From NCBI GenBank assembly GCA_045117315.1, contig JBGUNJ010000223.1, forward strand, positions 1 to 13,146: DNA of 13,146 nucleotides, written 5' to 3'. Under the pieces are notes generated by a model. That model searched no databases and was not told where the DNA came from. It saw only the letters and a program-made list of their open reading frames with translations. This document shows positions 5,290 through 12,746 of this stretch, one piece after another. Each line of letters opens with the position of its first letter. Within the stretch, counting starts at the first letter, position 1. Made by a program: the position numbers and the translations under genes. The DNA is from CAG-791 sp045117315. Lineage in GTDB: Bacteria; Bacillota; Clostridia; Lachnospirales; Lachnospiraceae.

Positions 5290-8200
5290 ATGAAAACCAT
5301 GAATGAAAACAGAAACAGAATAGTGCCTGCGGCAGTTTTTTTGGGGGGAATGCTGATCTATTTTCTTGCAGTCCTTCCTTTTTTAATTACCCATGACGGC
5401 CTGTTCTTTTATTACGGAGATTATAATGTCCAACAGGTTCCTTTCCTGATCTTCGCTCATCGCGCGGTGCGCCAGGGGCGTCTGTTCTGGAACCCTCTGG
5501 TGGACCTGGGCGGCAATATGGGAGGAACCTTTTCCTTCTACCTCTGGGGGAGTCCCTTTTTCTGGCTGACCATTCCCTTTCCGGAGGCATGGCTTCCCTA
5601 TATGATGCCCTTTTTGATGGCTCTCAAGTGCGGTACCGCCTCTGTCACTGCCTATGCCTGGATCAGGACACAGACAAGGACAGACCGGGCAGCTGCTCTG
5701 GGGGCTTATCTCTATGCCTTTTCCGGCTTTCAGGCCTGCAATATTGTCTTCCAGCATTTCCATGACGCGACTGCCTTTTTCCCTTTATACCTCCTGTGCT
5801 TTGACCGCTTTGTCGAGGGCAGGAGAGAGGGCAGGAGTGAAGGCGGAAGAGCAGGAAAGGGTCTGTATGGCTTCATCCTTATGACAGCCCTCATGTCCGT
5901 GATCAACTATTATTTCTTCTTCGGACAAGTGGTCTTTCTGGTCCTGTATTACATTGTGCGCTGGGGGATCAGGAGCGTGCGGGCGGAAGGGATACTGTCA
6001 GCCCTGGCACAGGTACTACAGATTGCCGCAGCCGCGGCCGCGGGCCTGCTTTTGGCCGCCTTTTTCCTGGTGCAGTCTGTCAGCGGAGTCATGGGCAATT
6101 CCCGCATATCCGAATTTCTCGATGGCTATGACCTGGTGGTTTACCCCGATTCGACGACCCCTCTGGCTATATTGAAATCCTTTTTCATGGTGCCGGATCT
6201 GATCGCCCGCGGCACGCTTTTTTCCAGTGATTATATCAGGAACGGGTCACTGGCCTTTTACCTGCCCTGCTTCGCCATGGCAGGAGTCTTTGCCTTCCAC
6301 ATGCTTCGCCGTCACAGCTGGAAAAAAACACTCCTGACTGTGCTGGCAGTGATGGCATTCGTACCCGTCCTCTGCTCAGTGTTCTCGGCGCTGAACGAAA
6401 ACTTTTACGCGCGCTGGTTCTATATGCCGGTCCTTCTCTGCGCCTGCATGACCGCGGAGGTGCTGGAAGAAAGGGAGTGCTCCGCTTTTTCCAAAGGGGC
6501 TGCCCTTTCCCTTGCCTTCACGGGACTTTTAATCCTTATGTGCTTTCTGCCTGTCTACGAGGACGGAAAATGGAGTTTTACCAAAATATGTGACAACAGG
6601 AAACTTTTGAACACGGAAATAAAAGCAACCCTTCTGTGCGCTGCCGTCCTGCTTGTTGTCATACTGATCAAACGGAAGTTCATCGACCTGTTTCCTGCAT
6701 TGATTACTCCGGACGAAATGAGGACAGTCCCCGAAGAGACAGAGACGGATCTCTCTCTATCGCATGTCGCCTCAGAATCATCGCATGTCGCCTCAGAATC
6801 ACCGCATGTCGCCTCAGAATCATCGCATGTCGCCTCAGAATCCGGTGATTCCGGCAAGGAAGATGAGAATCCTGTCGCTGCTGAGCCTGCCTTTTCAGAA
6901 GAAAGCTCTCACAGAGAGGGGAACCACAGCTCAGCTGCTTCAGAAAAACTCATGCAGGGGGACCTTGAAAAGACAGCTGCTCCTGCGGAAGAACTCTCCC
7001 GCAGCAAGGAGGGCGAAAGTTCACCTGCTTCAGAAACTCTTTCCGCCGGCAATGGGGATGACAGTTCAGCTGCTTCATCAGAGCTTCACCGCAAGGAGGA
7101 GGACGCCGGCTCCAGCCTGAAAGAAAGGGAAAAGCCCCTCCTTGTACCGGGCTTTGTGTGCCTGCTGCTGACTATGTCCTGCTGCGTGATCTCCACTATG
7201 GCTGTGGTGAAAAACGGCAGTTCTCTGATTTCCTATAAAGGATTTGAAAAATGGAAGCTGCAGATGTTTTCGCTGCGTCCGTCTTTCGAGGAAACGGAAC
7301 AGACAGAGGAGGAAGACTCAGAAGAGTCCGTCCATGGGACAGATGTAGATTCCGGATTTGTTCCTGATGCAGACCGGCCTGATATCCTTCCGGGCGGGGA
7401 AAAATCCCTGGAGGATCAAAAGGCGGATGAAAAGAAGAAAAAAGCAAAGAGTGACGAAGAATATCTCAGGCTGGCGGAAGAGGCAAAGGAAACCGGCACT
7501 ATCCTGGGAGATTCCGCTATGGATGCCTGGGTTCCATCTCCTTTTTCCAGAGTGGAGACAGACAGCACTTCGACCAACTATGAGATGGTATGGGGAATTC
7601 CCACCATGCACTGCTTTGAGAGTACGGTACATCCTTCCATCTTTAAGTGGTACCGGGGGATCGGCATGATCAGGACCGTGGAATCCACACTTCCCTTTGA
7701 GCGGATCGGTGCCAGAGCTGTCATGTCCGTGCGTTATTATCTGGAGAATGCTCTGGTCAATTCCGACAGCAGCTACACCGATGAGGGCGGGATCAAAGGA
7801 TACCGCCTGATCAACACGGAAAACGGCTATAACGTTTACGAGACGGAAAACTACATTCCCATGGGAATTGTTTTTGACTATTACATGACCGAGGACGATT
7901 ACGACCTGCTGGATAACGGAGAGGTCTCGGACCGGGTACTCGTAAAGGACCTGATCCTGTCTGACGAAATGGCGGAAAAATACGGTTACCTGATGACTGA
8001 GGACCAGGAGCTCTATACCGAAAAAATGCCCTACTCGGAATTTACAGAGTGGTGTGACCAGAGGGCCGCTTCGGCATGTACGGAGTTTGCCACTGACAGG
8101 AACGGCTTCCATGCCACCGCTAAGATGGAAACCGACAATCTGGTCCTGTTCTCCGTCCCCTACGACAAGGGCTTTTCCGCGACTGTGGACGGAAAGCCTG

Positions 8201-8376
8201 CAGAGGTGGAACGCGCGAATTTCGGTCTGACAGCAGTCTTTGTGCCGCAGGGGACTCATGAGATCCGCTTCACCTATCTGCCGCCCGGCTTTGTTCCGGC
8301 TTTGGCGGTCTCTGTCCTGACAGCTCTTGTCCTCATAGCGGATATGATCCGCCGCCGGCTCAAAAAAGGATTATAA
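5290..8376 (+). CDS. YfhO-family multi-spanning membrane protein with repeat-rich insert
   Basis: This is a very large membrane protein (1028 residues from the ATG at 5290) of the YfhO family. B. subtilis YfhO takes part in glycosylation of cell-envelope polymers, so a GT-C-like glycosyl-transfer role at the membrane is inferred. One N-terminal membrane segment (about 11-34) is followed by the family's acidic extracellular loop HDGLFFYYGDYNVQQ (35-49). About ten further hydrophobic spans run to about residue 465. A polar insert (about 475-615) rich in Ser, Glu and Ala then interrupts the protein. After it come another span (about 620-642), a charged stretch with KKKKAK, a soluble C-terminal domain and a last span (about 1003-1022). 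The protein is longer than the usual 850-900 residues because of the low-complexity inserts. The start is uncertain: GTG 5284 and ATG 5299 are alternatives, and the ribosome binding site is weak. Confidence 0.85.
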   Translation: MKTMNENRNRIVPAAVFLGGMLIYFLAVLPFLITHDGLFFYYGDYNVQQVPFLIFAHRAVRQGRLFWNPLVDLGGNMGGTFSFYLWGSPFFWLTIPFPEAWLPYMMPFLMALKCGTASVTAYAWIRTQTRTDRAAALGAYLYAFSGFQACNIVFQHFHDATAFFPLYLLCFDRFVEGRREGRSEGGRAGKGLYGFILMTALMSVINYYFFFGQVVFLVLYYIVRWGIRSVRAEGILSALAQVLQIAAAAAAGLLLAAFFLVQSVSGVMGNSRISEFLDGYDLVVYPDSTTPLAILKSFFMVPDLIARGTLFSSDYIRNGSLAFYLPCFAMAGVFAFHMLRRHSWKKTLLTVLAVMAFVPVLCSVFSALNENFYARWFYMPVLLCACMTAEVLEERECSAFSKGAALSLAFTGLLILMCFLPVYEDGKWSFTKICDNRKLLNTEIKATLLCAAVLLVVILIKRKFIDLFPALITPDEMRTVPEETETDLSLSHVASESSHVASESPHVASESSHVASESGDSGKEDENPVAAEPAFSEESSHREGNHSSAASEKLMQGDLEKTAAPAEELSRSKEGESSPASETLSAGNGDDSSAASSELHRKEEDAGSSLKEREKPLLVPGFVCLLLTMSCCVISTMAVVKNGSSLISYKGFEKWKLQMFSLRPSFEETEQTEEEDSEESVHGTDVDSGFVPDADRPDILPGGEKSLEDQKADEKKKKAKSDEEYLRLAEEAKETGTILGDSAMDAWVPSPFSRVETDSTSTNYEMVWGIPTMHCFESTVHPSIFKWYRGIGMIRTVESTLPFERIGARAVMSVRYYLENALVNSDSSYTDEGGIKGYRLINTENGYNVYETENYIPMGIVFDYYMTEDDYDLLDNGEVSDRVLVKDLILSDEMAEKYGYLMTEDQELYTEKMPYSEFTEWCDQRAASACTEFATDRNGFHATAKMETDNLVLFSVPYDKGFSATVDGKPAEVERANFGLTAVFVPQGTHEIRFTYLPPGFVPALAVSVLTALVLIADMIRRRLKKGL
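6760..6843 (+). repeat. Coding minisatellite, 4 x 21 bp, encoding SHVASES repeats
   Basis: Four tandem 21-bp copies start at 6760, 6781, 6802 and 6823, nearly identical (one C/T change at the start of copy 3 and one A/C change at the end of copy 4). They encode SHVASES, SHVASES, PHVASES and SHVASES in the polar insert of the YfhO-family protein. The unit is a multiple of three, so copy-number changes keep the frame. More degenerate SSAASE/SSPASE-type motifs follow to about 7090. Confidence 0.95.
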
Positions 8377-8434
8377 AAAGCCTGTTTCATGAAAACATCT
8401 TATAAAAGGCTTACAAAAGCCTGTTTTATGAAAA
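8376..8434. repeat. Direct repeat pair after the YfhO-family gene
   Basis: AAAAGCCTGTTTCATGAAAA (8376-8395) recurs as AAAAGCCTGTTTTATGAAAA (8415-8434), a 20-bp repeat with one difference and a 39-bp period. AAAAGCTCATAAAAG and TGTAAAAGCC after it look like further decayed pieces. AAGCCT can pair with AGGCTT in between, but without a T-run, so no clear terminator was found here. Confidence 0.8.
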
Positions 8435-8480
8435 TGGCTCCAAAAAGCTCATAAAAGTGCTGTAAAAGCCGGCTATCCAC

Positions 8481-8509
8481 TTGCAATCATGCTCTCACCG
8501 TGTTAATAT
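8481..8509 (+). promoter_or_regulatory. Sigma-A promoter of the ACT protein-hom unit
   Basis: The -35 is TTGCAA (8481-8486), followed by a 17-base spacer and -10 TAATAT (8504-8509). Transcription would start near 8516, leaving a leader of about 115 bases before the ACT-protein start. Confidence 0.7.
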
Positions 8510-8530
8510 ATCCATCGTGCACGTACAAAT

Positions 8531-8574
8531 GTCCGCAAGAGACGGACGGCGGGGCGTATAAACAGTTTCCCCGC
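8531..8574 (+). promoter_or_regulatory. Two hairpins in the leader of the ACT protein-hom unit
   Basis: GTCCG (8531-8535) pairs with CGGAC (8543-8547). GCGGGG (8549-8554) pairs with CCCCGC (8569-8574). They are adjacent and lie just after the predicted start site. No known riboswitch or T-box core was recognised. A regulatory role is only inferred. Confidence 0.4.
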
Positions 8575-8629
8575 AATCTGATTTGTGCTCAATCACCTTA
8601 TCTGGTAAAAAGGAGAGCGGAGATATATT

Positions 8630-9067
8630 ATGGAGGGCACTTCCTATTACATTGTGCATGAATCTGCCATGCCTTCGGTCCTGAAGAAAGTGGCCGAAGC
8701 CAACAGGCTTCTTTCTACCGGGGAAGCCCGGACGGTCAACGAAGCGGTTGAAAGGGTTGGAGTAGCCAGAAGCTCTTTCTACAAATTCAAAGATGCTGTG
8801 GAAGAGTTTCACAACAATATTCCGGGATCAATGCTGACAATAGTATGCGAGGTCAGTGACCGGGCAGGTATTCTGTCGGATTTGCTGCAGACCATTGCCC
8901 TGTGCGGGGCCAACATACTCACGATTCATCAGGCGATCCCCGTGGATGGAACTGCCGTTGTCAGTATCAGCATGCAGATGCTGGAGAACGCGGATAACGT
9001 GAAGACCATCATCGACCGGATCACATCCAGAAGCGGCGTGCTGCGGGTGCGTGTGACAGGCCGGTGA
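8630..9067 (+). CDS. PheB-like ACT domain protein (UPF0735 family)
   Basis: This 145-residue protein matches the PheB/UPF0735 family. The N-terminal part (YYIVHESAMPSVLKKVAEANRLL, 6-28) is followed by a helix-turn-helix-like stretch, TVNEAVERVGVARSSFYKFKDAV (35-57). A C-terminal ACT domain (about 69-142) opens LTIVCEVSDRAGILSDLLQTIA. ACT domains usually bind amino acids and control enzymes or regulators. The family often lies just upstream of homoserine dehydrogenase genes in Firmicutes, as here, which suggests a sensor for the aspartate pathway. That role is inferred, and no enzyme activity is assigned. The start at ATG 8630 has AAGGAGAGCGGAG at 8609-8621. The full family length is present. 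hom follows after a 212-base gap. Confidence 0.9.
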   Translation: MEGTSYYIVHESAMPSVLKKVAEANRLLSTGEARTVNEAVERVGVARSSFYKFKDAVEEFHNNIPGSMLTIVCEVSDRAGILSDLLQTIALCGANILTIHQAIPVDGTAVVSISMQMLENADNVKTIIDRITSRSGVLRVRVTGR

Positions 9068-9179
9068 CGGCACTGATGCGGCATAAAGCGGTATAAAAAC
9101 TGCCTGAACAGGTAAAAACCGCTGCCAAAAAGGCGCGGTATACGTCACCGGGAAGGTGTGTTACACTGTACGGTATACG
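9061..9179. repeat. Short direct and inverted repeats between the ACT gene and hom
   Basis: CGGTATACG occurs twice, at 9136-9144 and 9171-9179, 35 bases apart. A related GCGGTATAAA lies near 9088. CCGGTGACG (9061-9069) is an inverted match to CGTCACCGG (9143-9151), so the stop region of the ACT gene could fold over about 90 bases. These may be an operator or a structured spacer. No terminator with a proper T-run was found, and read-through into hom is plausible. Confidence 0.4.
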
Positions 9180-9279
9180 GCGCTGAACCGGAACGGAACT
9201 AATGAATAAATGACAGGAAAAAAGGATATTGCCGCTGTTTTTTTTGCGGCGCGCTATGCCTGAAGCAATAAGGAAAGGA

Positions 9280-10506
9280 ATGGCAAAAATGATTAAAGCA
9301 GCTGTGTTGGGATTTGGAACAGTCGGAAGCGGTGTCGTCGAGCTGATCGATATCAACAGAGAATCGGTGAACAGGCGTCTTCCCGAAGGTCTGGAAGTCA
9401 AATATATTCTGGACCTCCGTGATTTTCCCGACAGCCCCTATAATGACCGGGTAGTCCATGATTTTAACATCATTCTCGAAGATCCTGAGATCAAAGTGAT
9501 CTGCGAGACGATGGGAGGAAAAGAGCCCGCTTATACATTCTCAAAGAAGGCTCTTGAGAAGGGAATCAGTGTCTGCACCTCCAATAAAGAACTCGTGGCA
9601 GCCCATGGACCGGAGCTGCTGAAAATAGCTGCTGAAAATCACTGCTCTTACCTTTTCGAGGCAAGTGTCGGCGGCGGCATTCCGATCATCCGGCCCATGA
9701 ACGTCTCCCTTGCTCCCGAATCCATCACGCATATCATCGGAATCCTGAACGGGACGACCAACTACATGATGACCAGGATGGAGCACGAGGACATCTCCTT
9801 TGAAGAAGTTTTGAAAGAGGCACAGAACAAGGGATATGCCGAGAAGAATCCAGAGGCGGATATCGAGGGACACGACGCCTGCCGCAAGATCGCGATCCTC
9901 TCATCCCTGATGTGCGGAAAGACTGTCCGGTACGAAGATATCCCCTGTGAGGGAATCAGCCATATTTCCATGACGGATGTGGCTTATGCCCGCAAAATAG
10001 GCAGGACGATCAAGCTCCTGGGCGTCAGCGAGCGCGACGAGAAGGCCGGAACCTTCTATGTCCGTACCGCTCCCTATATGGTTCCCGCGTCCCACCCCCT
10101 TCACGGTGTGGAAGGCGTCTTCAATGCGGTGTTCGTACACGGCAATCTGCTTGACAATGTCATGTTCTACGGAAGAGGAGCCGGCAAGTTCCCTACCGCC
10201 AGCGCGGTTGTCTCCGACATGGTGGACTGCGCCATGAACATCGGACAGAACATTCCTGTCCGCTGGACTGACGAGGTCATGGAACTCTCGGATCCCGGAC
10301 AGAAAACCGGCCGCTTTTTCGTGCGCGTCGCTCTTTCCGAGAAAGAAAAAGCCCTGGAACTGTTCAAAGGATGTAAAGAGCCGGCACCCGGATTCGGTCC
10401 GGAAGACGATTTCGCCTTTGTGACCGCTCCTGTGACGGAGGCGGCTTTTGCGGAGCTGCTGAAGCAGCTTTCCGATGTCCGCAGTGCAATCCGCATACTG
10501 GGATAA
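9280..10506 (+). CDS. hom: Homoserine dehydrogenase
   Basis: Hom reduces aspartate semialdehyde to homoserine with NAD(P)H, opening the threonine/methionine branch. From the ATG at 9280 the protein has 408 residues: a Rossmann fold with GFGTVGSG (11-18), TSNKELVA (100-107), EASVGGGIPII (127-137), GILNGTTNYMM (154-164), the catalytic-site signature DIEGHDACRK (194-203, with Asp199 and Lys203) and GRGAGKFPTASA (298-309). The C-terminal part from about 345 (FFVRVALSEKEKAL onward) looks like an ACT-like domain, which in relatives mediates feedback control. The start is chosen between ATG 9280 (AAGGA at 9270-9274) and ATG 9289 (AAAGGA at 9274-9279). The frame is open further upstream to 9229, but that extension is not conserved. 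The gene follows the ACT protein and has its own terminator. Confidence 0.96.
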   Translation: MAKMIKAAVLGFGTVGSGVVELIDINRESVNRRLPEGLEVKYILDLRDFPDSPYNDRVVHDFNIILEDPEIKVICETMGGKEPAYTFSKKALEKGISVCTSNKELVAAHGPELLKIAAENHCSYLFEASVGGGIPIIRPMNVSLAPESITHIIGILNGTTNYMMTRMEHEDISFEEVLKEAQNKGYAEKNPEADIEGHDACRKIAILSSLMCGKTVRYEDIPCEGISHISMTDVAYARKIGRTIKLLGVSERDEKAGTFYVRTAPYMVPASHPLHGVEGVFNAVFVHGNLLDNVMFYGRGAGKFPTASAVVSDMVDCAMNIGQNIPVRWTDEVMELSDPGQKTGRFFVRVALSEKEKALELFKGCKEPAPGFGPEDDFAFVTAPVTEAAFAELLKQLSDVRSAIRILG

Positions 10507-10539
10507 GACTGCAGGCCCTGATTGATTGTATTAAACTCT

Positions 10540-10576
10540 AAACAGACGCCTGAACCTGGTCGGGCGTCTGTTTGAC
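10540..10576 (+). terminator. Terminator of hom
   Basis: AAACAGACGCC (10540-10550) pairs perfectly with GGCGTCTGTTT (10563-10573) around a 12-base loop. The T-run is short (three T), so termination may be less than complete. It starts 33 bases after the hom stop. Confidence 0.75.
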
Positions 10577-10818
10577 TGTTGAAAAAAAAGAGTAAATCAA
10601 TAATAATAGAAGAATCGTTACGGAAATATTGTGCGGACCGCGAACGACCGCATGCTGCGTAAAAATATACGGGGCCTGCACCGGGACGACATTTTTATTC
10701 TTCATCGCGCAATATCCGCGGGCGAGTCTTGAATTGTTATATTATTATTGTTAAACGCTTATAATTGTTAAACTCGCGGACCTGTCTTCGGGGCCCGCAG
10801 TATCTGAGGTTGTTAAAA
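10577..10818 (+). promoter_or_regulatory. Upstream region of the aspartate kinase gene: folded segment, repeated boxes, hairpin
   Basis: No gene is seen here. The first part (about 10621-10719) has an imperfect long-range inverted repeat (AATATTGTGCG against CGCGCAATAT) and smaller GC-rich stems. Then three ATTGTTA boxes appear, and ATTGTTAAAC is exactly repeated at 10747-10756 and 10764-10773. A TATAAT lies at 10760-10765, but the best -35, TTGTTA (10734-10739), is 20 bases away, so the promoter call is weak. A GC hairpin (about 10774-10798, GCGGACC with GGGCCCGC) lies just before the ribosome binding site. No lysine riboswitch or T-box core was recognised. Confidence 0.4.
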
Positions 10819-12138
10819 ATGAAAGTAGTTAAATTCGGCGGCAGTTCTCTGGCAAATTCGGAACAGTTCAAAAAAGTCGGTGCGATCATCCATGCGGACA
10901 AGGAAAGAAGATATGTGATCCCGTCCGCGCCCGGAAAACGGTTTCCTGAAGATATCAAGGTGACCGATCTGCTCTATCAGATGGCTGATGAGGCAATTGC
11001 AGGAGAGGATTTCTCCGGGACTCTGTCCATGATCAAAAGCCGCTTTGATGAGATCATTGAGGGACTGGGTCTGGAAGGATTCAGCCTGGATGAACAGTTC
11101 GATGAAATAGAAAAACATATGACTGAGACTCCCGATGCCGATTACGCGGCTTCCAGGGGAGAGCACCTGAACGGCAGGATCATGGCCGCCTATCTGGGAT
11201 TCGAGTTTGTCGATCCCATTGATATGGTTTATTTTGATGACGAGGGAGCTTTGAATTACAAAAAGACCCTTCGCGAGACCGCTAAACACCTGGCTCATGT
11301 GGAATACGCTGTCGTGCCCGGCTTTTACGGCCGCGGTTTTGAAGGAAATGTCAAAACCTTTTCAAGGGGAGGTTCAGACATAACCGGTTCCATCGTGGCG
11401 GGAGCCTGTCACGCGGATGTTTACGAGAATTGGACCGACGTGTCCGGCTTCCTGGTCGCCGATCCCCATATCATCAAAAACCCCGCCAAGATCGAGACCA
11501 TCACTTACCGTGAACTGCGCGAGCTCTCCTATATGGGGGCATCCGTTCTGCACGACGAGGCGATCTTCCCGGTGCGCAGGCAGGGGATCCCGATCAATAT
11601 CAGAAACACCAACTGCCCTGAAGACGCGGGCACATGGATCGTCGAGAGCACTGCCCAGAAATCCGGCTATGTCATCACCGGAATCGCCGGCAGAAAGGAT
11701 TTCTGCGCGGTTCTGATCACCAAGGACATGATGAACTCAGAGATCGGCTTCGGCAGAAAAGTCCTGCAGGCATTCGAGGACAACGATATTTCCTTCGAAC
11801 ACATGCCTTCCGGAATCGATACCATGACAGTTGTCGTCCATGAAGATGAGTTCATTGAGAAGGAACAGAAGGTCGTTTCCGCCATTCATCGCCTGGCAAA
11901 GCCGGATTCCGTAGAGATCGAATCCGATCTGGCGCTGATCGCGGTCGTGGGAAGGGGAATGAAATCCATGCGCGGCACAGCCGGCCGTATTTTCTCTGCT
12001 CTTGCCCACGCCCATGTCAACGTGAGTATGATCGACCAGGGCTCTTCGGAGCTCAATATCATCATCGGCGTGGAAAATCGTGATTTTGAGACGGCCGTCA
12101 GGGCGATCTACGATATTTTTGTGATGACACAGCTCTGA
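10819..12138 (+). CDS. Aspartate kinase, monofunctional
   Basis: Aspartate kinase phosphorylates aspartate with ATP, the first step for lysine, threonine and methionine. The 439-residue product has the N-terminal KFGGSSLAN (5-13), SRGGSDITG (182-190), and ENWTDVSGFLVADP (203-216) in the kinase domain. Two C-terminal ACT regulatory domains follow, at about 287-350 (ITGIAGRKDFCAVLI) and 370-436 (DLALIAVVGRGM, VNVSMIDQGSSELNI). The ACT pair indicates feedback control by an end product, but the sequence alone does not say which (lysine or threonine). The frame is open to 10765, but ATG 10819 is chosen because GAGGT (10806-10810) precedes it and MKVVKFGGSS is the canonical start. The gene follows hom after a terminator and a 312-base gap, so it is probably transcribed separately. 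lysC or thrA-type names would both be guesses. Confidence 0.95.
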   Translation: MKVVKFGGSSLANSEQFKKVGAIIHADKERRYVIPSAPGKRFPEDIKVTDLLYQMADEAIAGEDFSGTLSMIKSRFDEIIEGLGLEGFSLDEQFDEIEKHMTETPDADYAASRGEHLNGRIMAAYLGFEFVDPIDMVYFDDEGALNYKKTLRETAKHLAHVEYAVVPGFYGRGFEGNVKTFSRGGSDITGSIVAGACHADVYENWTDVSGFLVADPHIIKNPAKIETITYRELRELSYMGASVLHDEAIFPVRRQGIPINIRNTNCPEDAGTWIVESTAQKSGYVITGIAGRKDFCAVLITKDMMNSEIGFGRKVLQAFEDNDISFEHMPSGIDTMTVVVHEDEFIEKEQKVVSAIHRLAKPDSVEIESDLALIAVVGRGMKSMRGTAGRIFSALAHAHVNVSMIDQGSSELNIIIGVENRDFETAVRAIYDIFVMTQL

Positions 12139-12167
12139 TGTAAAAAGATGTTACAGTACAGACCCCC

Positions 12168-12407
12168 TCGAATTCGAGACGTTTTTGCGCGATTTTCAGC
12201 GCAAAAACCCGAGTGGAACGGCGTTCGCCCCATTCGCGAAGCGAATTCAGCATGGGCGAACGCAAGTTACTCCTATTATGGTTTTGTAAGGAGATTGCTG
12301 TTCTCCCCACAGTTACAAAGTGACCCCGTATGAGTTTATAGCCATCCAAAATATCAAAGGGAGATACAGGGGTGGGGTGCGGGGGTGCGCGAAGCGCAGG
12401 GCCGCAC
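12168..12407. repeat. Cluster of nested hairpins after ask, two with a GCGAAGC cap
   Basis: CTCGAATTCGAG (12168-12179) is a perfect palindrome. GTTTTTGCGC (12181-12190) pairs with GCGCAAAAAC (12199-12208). GCGTTCGCCC (12221-12230) pairs with GGGCGAACGC (12254-12263) around an inner ATTCGC-GAA-GCGAAT (12232-12246). GTGCGG (12377-12382) pairs with CCGCAC (12402-12407) around TGCGC-GAA-GCGCA (12386-12398). None has a T-run, so none is a clean terminator for ask. The cluster is non-coding and resembles interspersed palindromic repeats. TTGTAAGGAG...CTCC...TTACAA near 12283-12317 can also fold. Confidence 0.75.
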
Positions 12408-12519
12408 TTGACTATGCGCAACGCCGACTGTGCCAGACAAGCAAGCCAATGGATCAGTTTGGTTCACTGTCCGGGAGACAGTATCCCATGGTGGTCAGAT
12501 ACCTCTCTGCCAGAAAGGA

Positions 12520-12549
12520 CTGACCGTTCCATTGCCCAAGCTGTATAAT
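12520..12549 (+). promoter_or_regulatory. Promoter inside the IS110 left end
   Basis: The -35 is CTGACC (12520-12525), followed by an 18-base spacer and a perfect -10, TATAAT (12544-12549). Transcription would start near 12556. That is about 190 bases before the recombinase ATG, which suits both a bridge RNA and the recombinase message. Confidence 0.65.
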
Positions 12550-12555
12550 GGACGG

Positions 12556-12746
12556 GCATTGGCATGACGAAGCGTTACTTGGACCATTTGGTGTCCGCTG
12601 AATAGCCAGTCAGCCAGCCTTCCATTCGCAGCTGTTCGGTTTAAGCAGGTTGGACTGCCTTAAGTATGTCCGTATGACATCCAGGAGATTGAATAAGCAA
12701 TGGAAAACCGCTGGCTCCATGCAATTCATAACCGGGAGGTAAACTT
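12556..12746 (+). ncRNA. Candidate IS110 bridge RNA
   Basis: IS110-group elements encode, in the non-coding end upstream of the recombinase, a structured bridge RNA of roughly 150-200 nt whose loops pair with target and donor DNA. Here a promoter is followed by about 190 non-coding bases with clear stems. GGAC (12581-12584) pairs with GTCC (12593-12596). TTAAGCAG (12641-12648) pairs with CTG-C-CTTAA (12655-12663) around a 6-base loop. ATGTC (12666-12670) pairs with GACAT (12676-12680). GCA-A-TGGA (12697-12704) pairs with TCCATGC (12716-12722) around an 11-base loop. The guide loops cannot be assigned without the element's ends and target. Identity is inferred from position, size and structure. 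Confidence 0.55.

Noticed and set aside
7318..8259. 313-codon minus-strand open frame inside the YfhO-family gene
   Set aside because: It is antisense to conserved coding sequence, and its translation shows no family features. Long antisense frames are expected from codon bias.
9231..9250. GCCGC/GCGGC hairpin with a T-rich loop as a terminator before hom
   Set aside because: The T-run lies in the loop and not after the stem, so it is not an intrinsic terminator.
10507..10818. Lysine riboswitch or T-box upstream of ask
   Set aside because: Some folding is present, but none of the conserved core motifs of either class was recognised. The upstream regions of dapA and dapB were also examined without a hit.
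12181..12208. Terminator of ask
   Set aside because: The stem GTTTTTGCGC/GCGCAAAAAC is good, but no T-run follows on the plus strand. It fits better as part of the palindromic repeat cluster.
12320..12523. 67-codon open frame after ask
   Set aside because: It runs through the GC-rich nested hairpins, has no ribosome binding site, and its arginine/alanine-rich translation looks like a by-product of the repeats.
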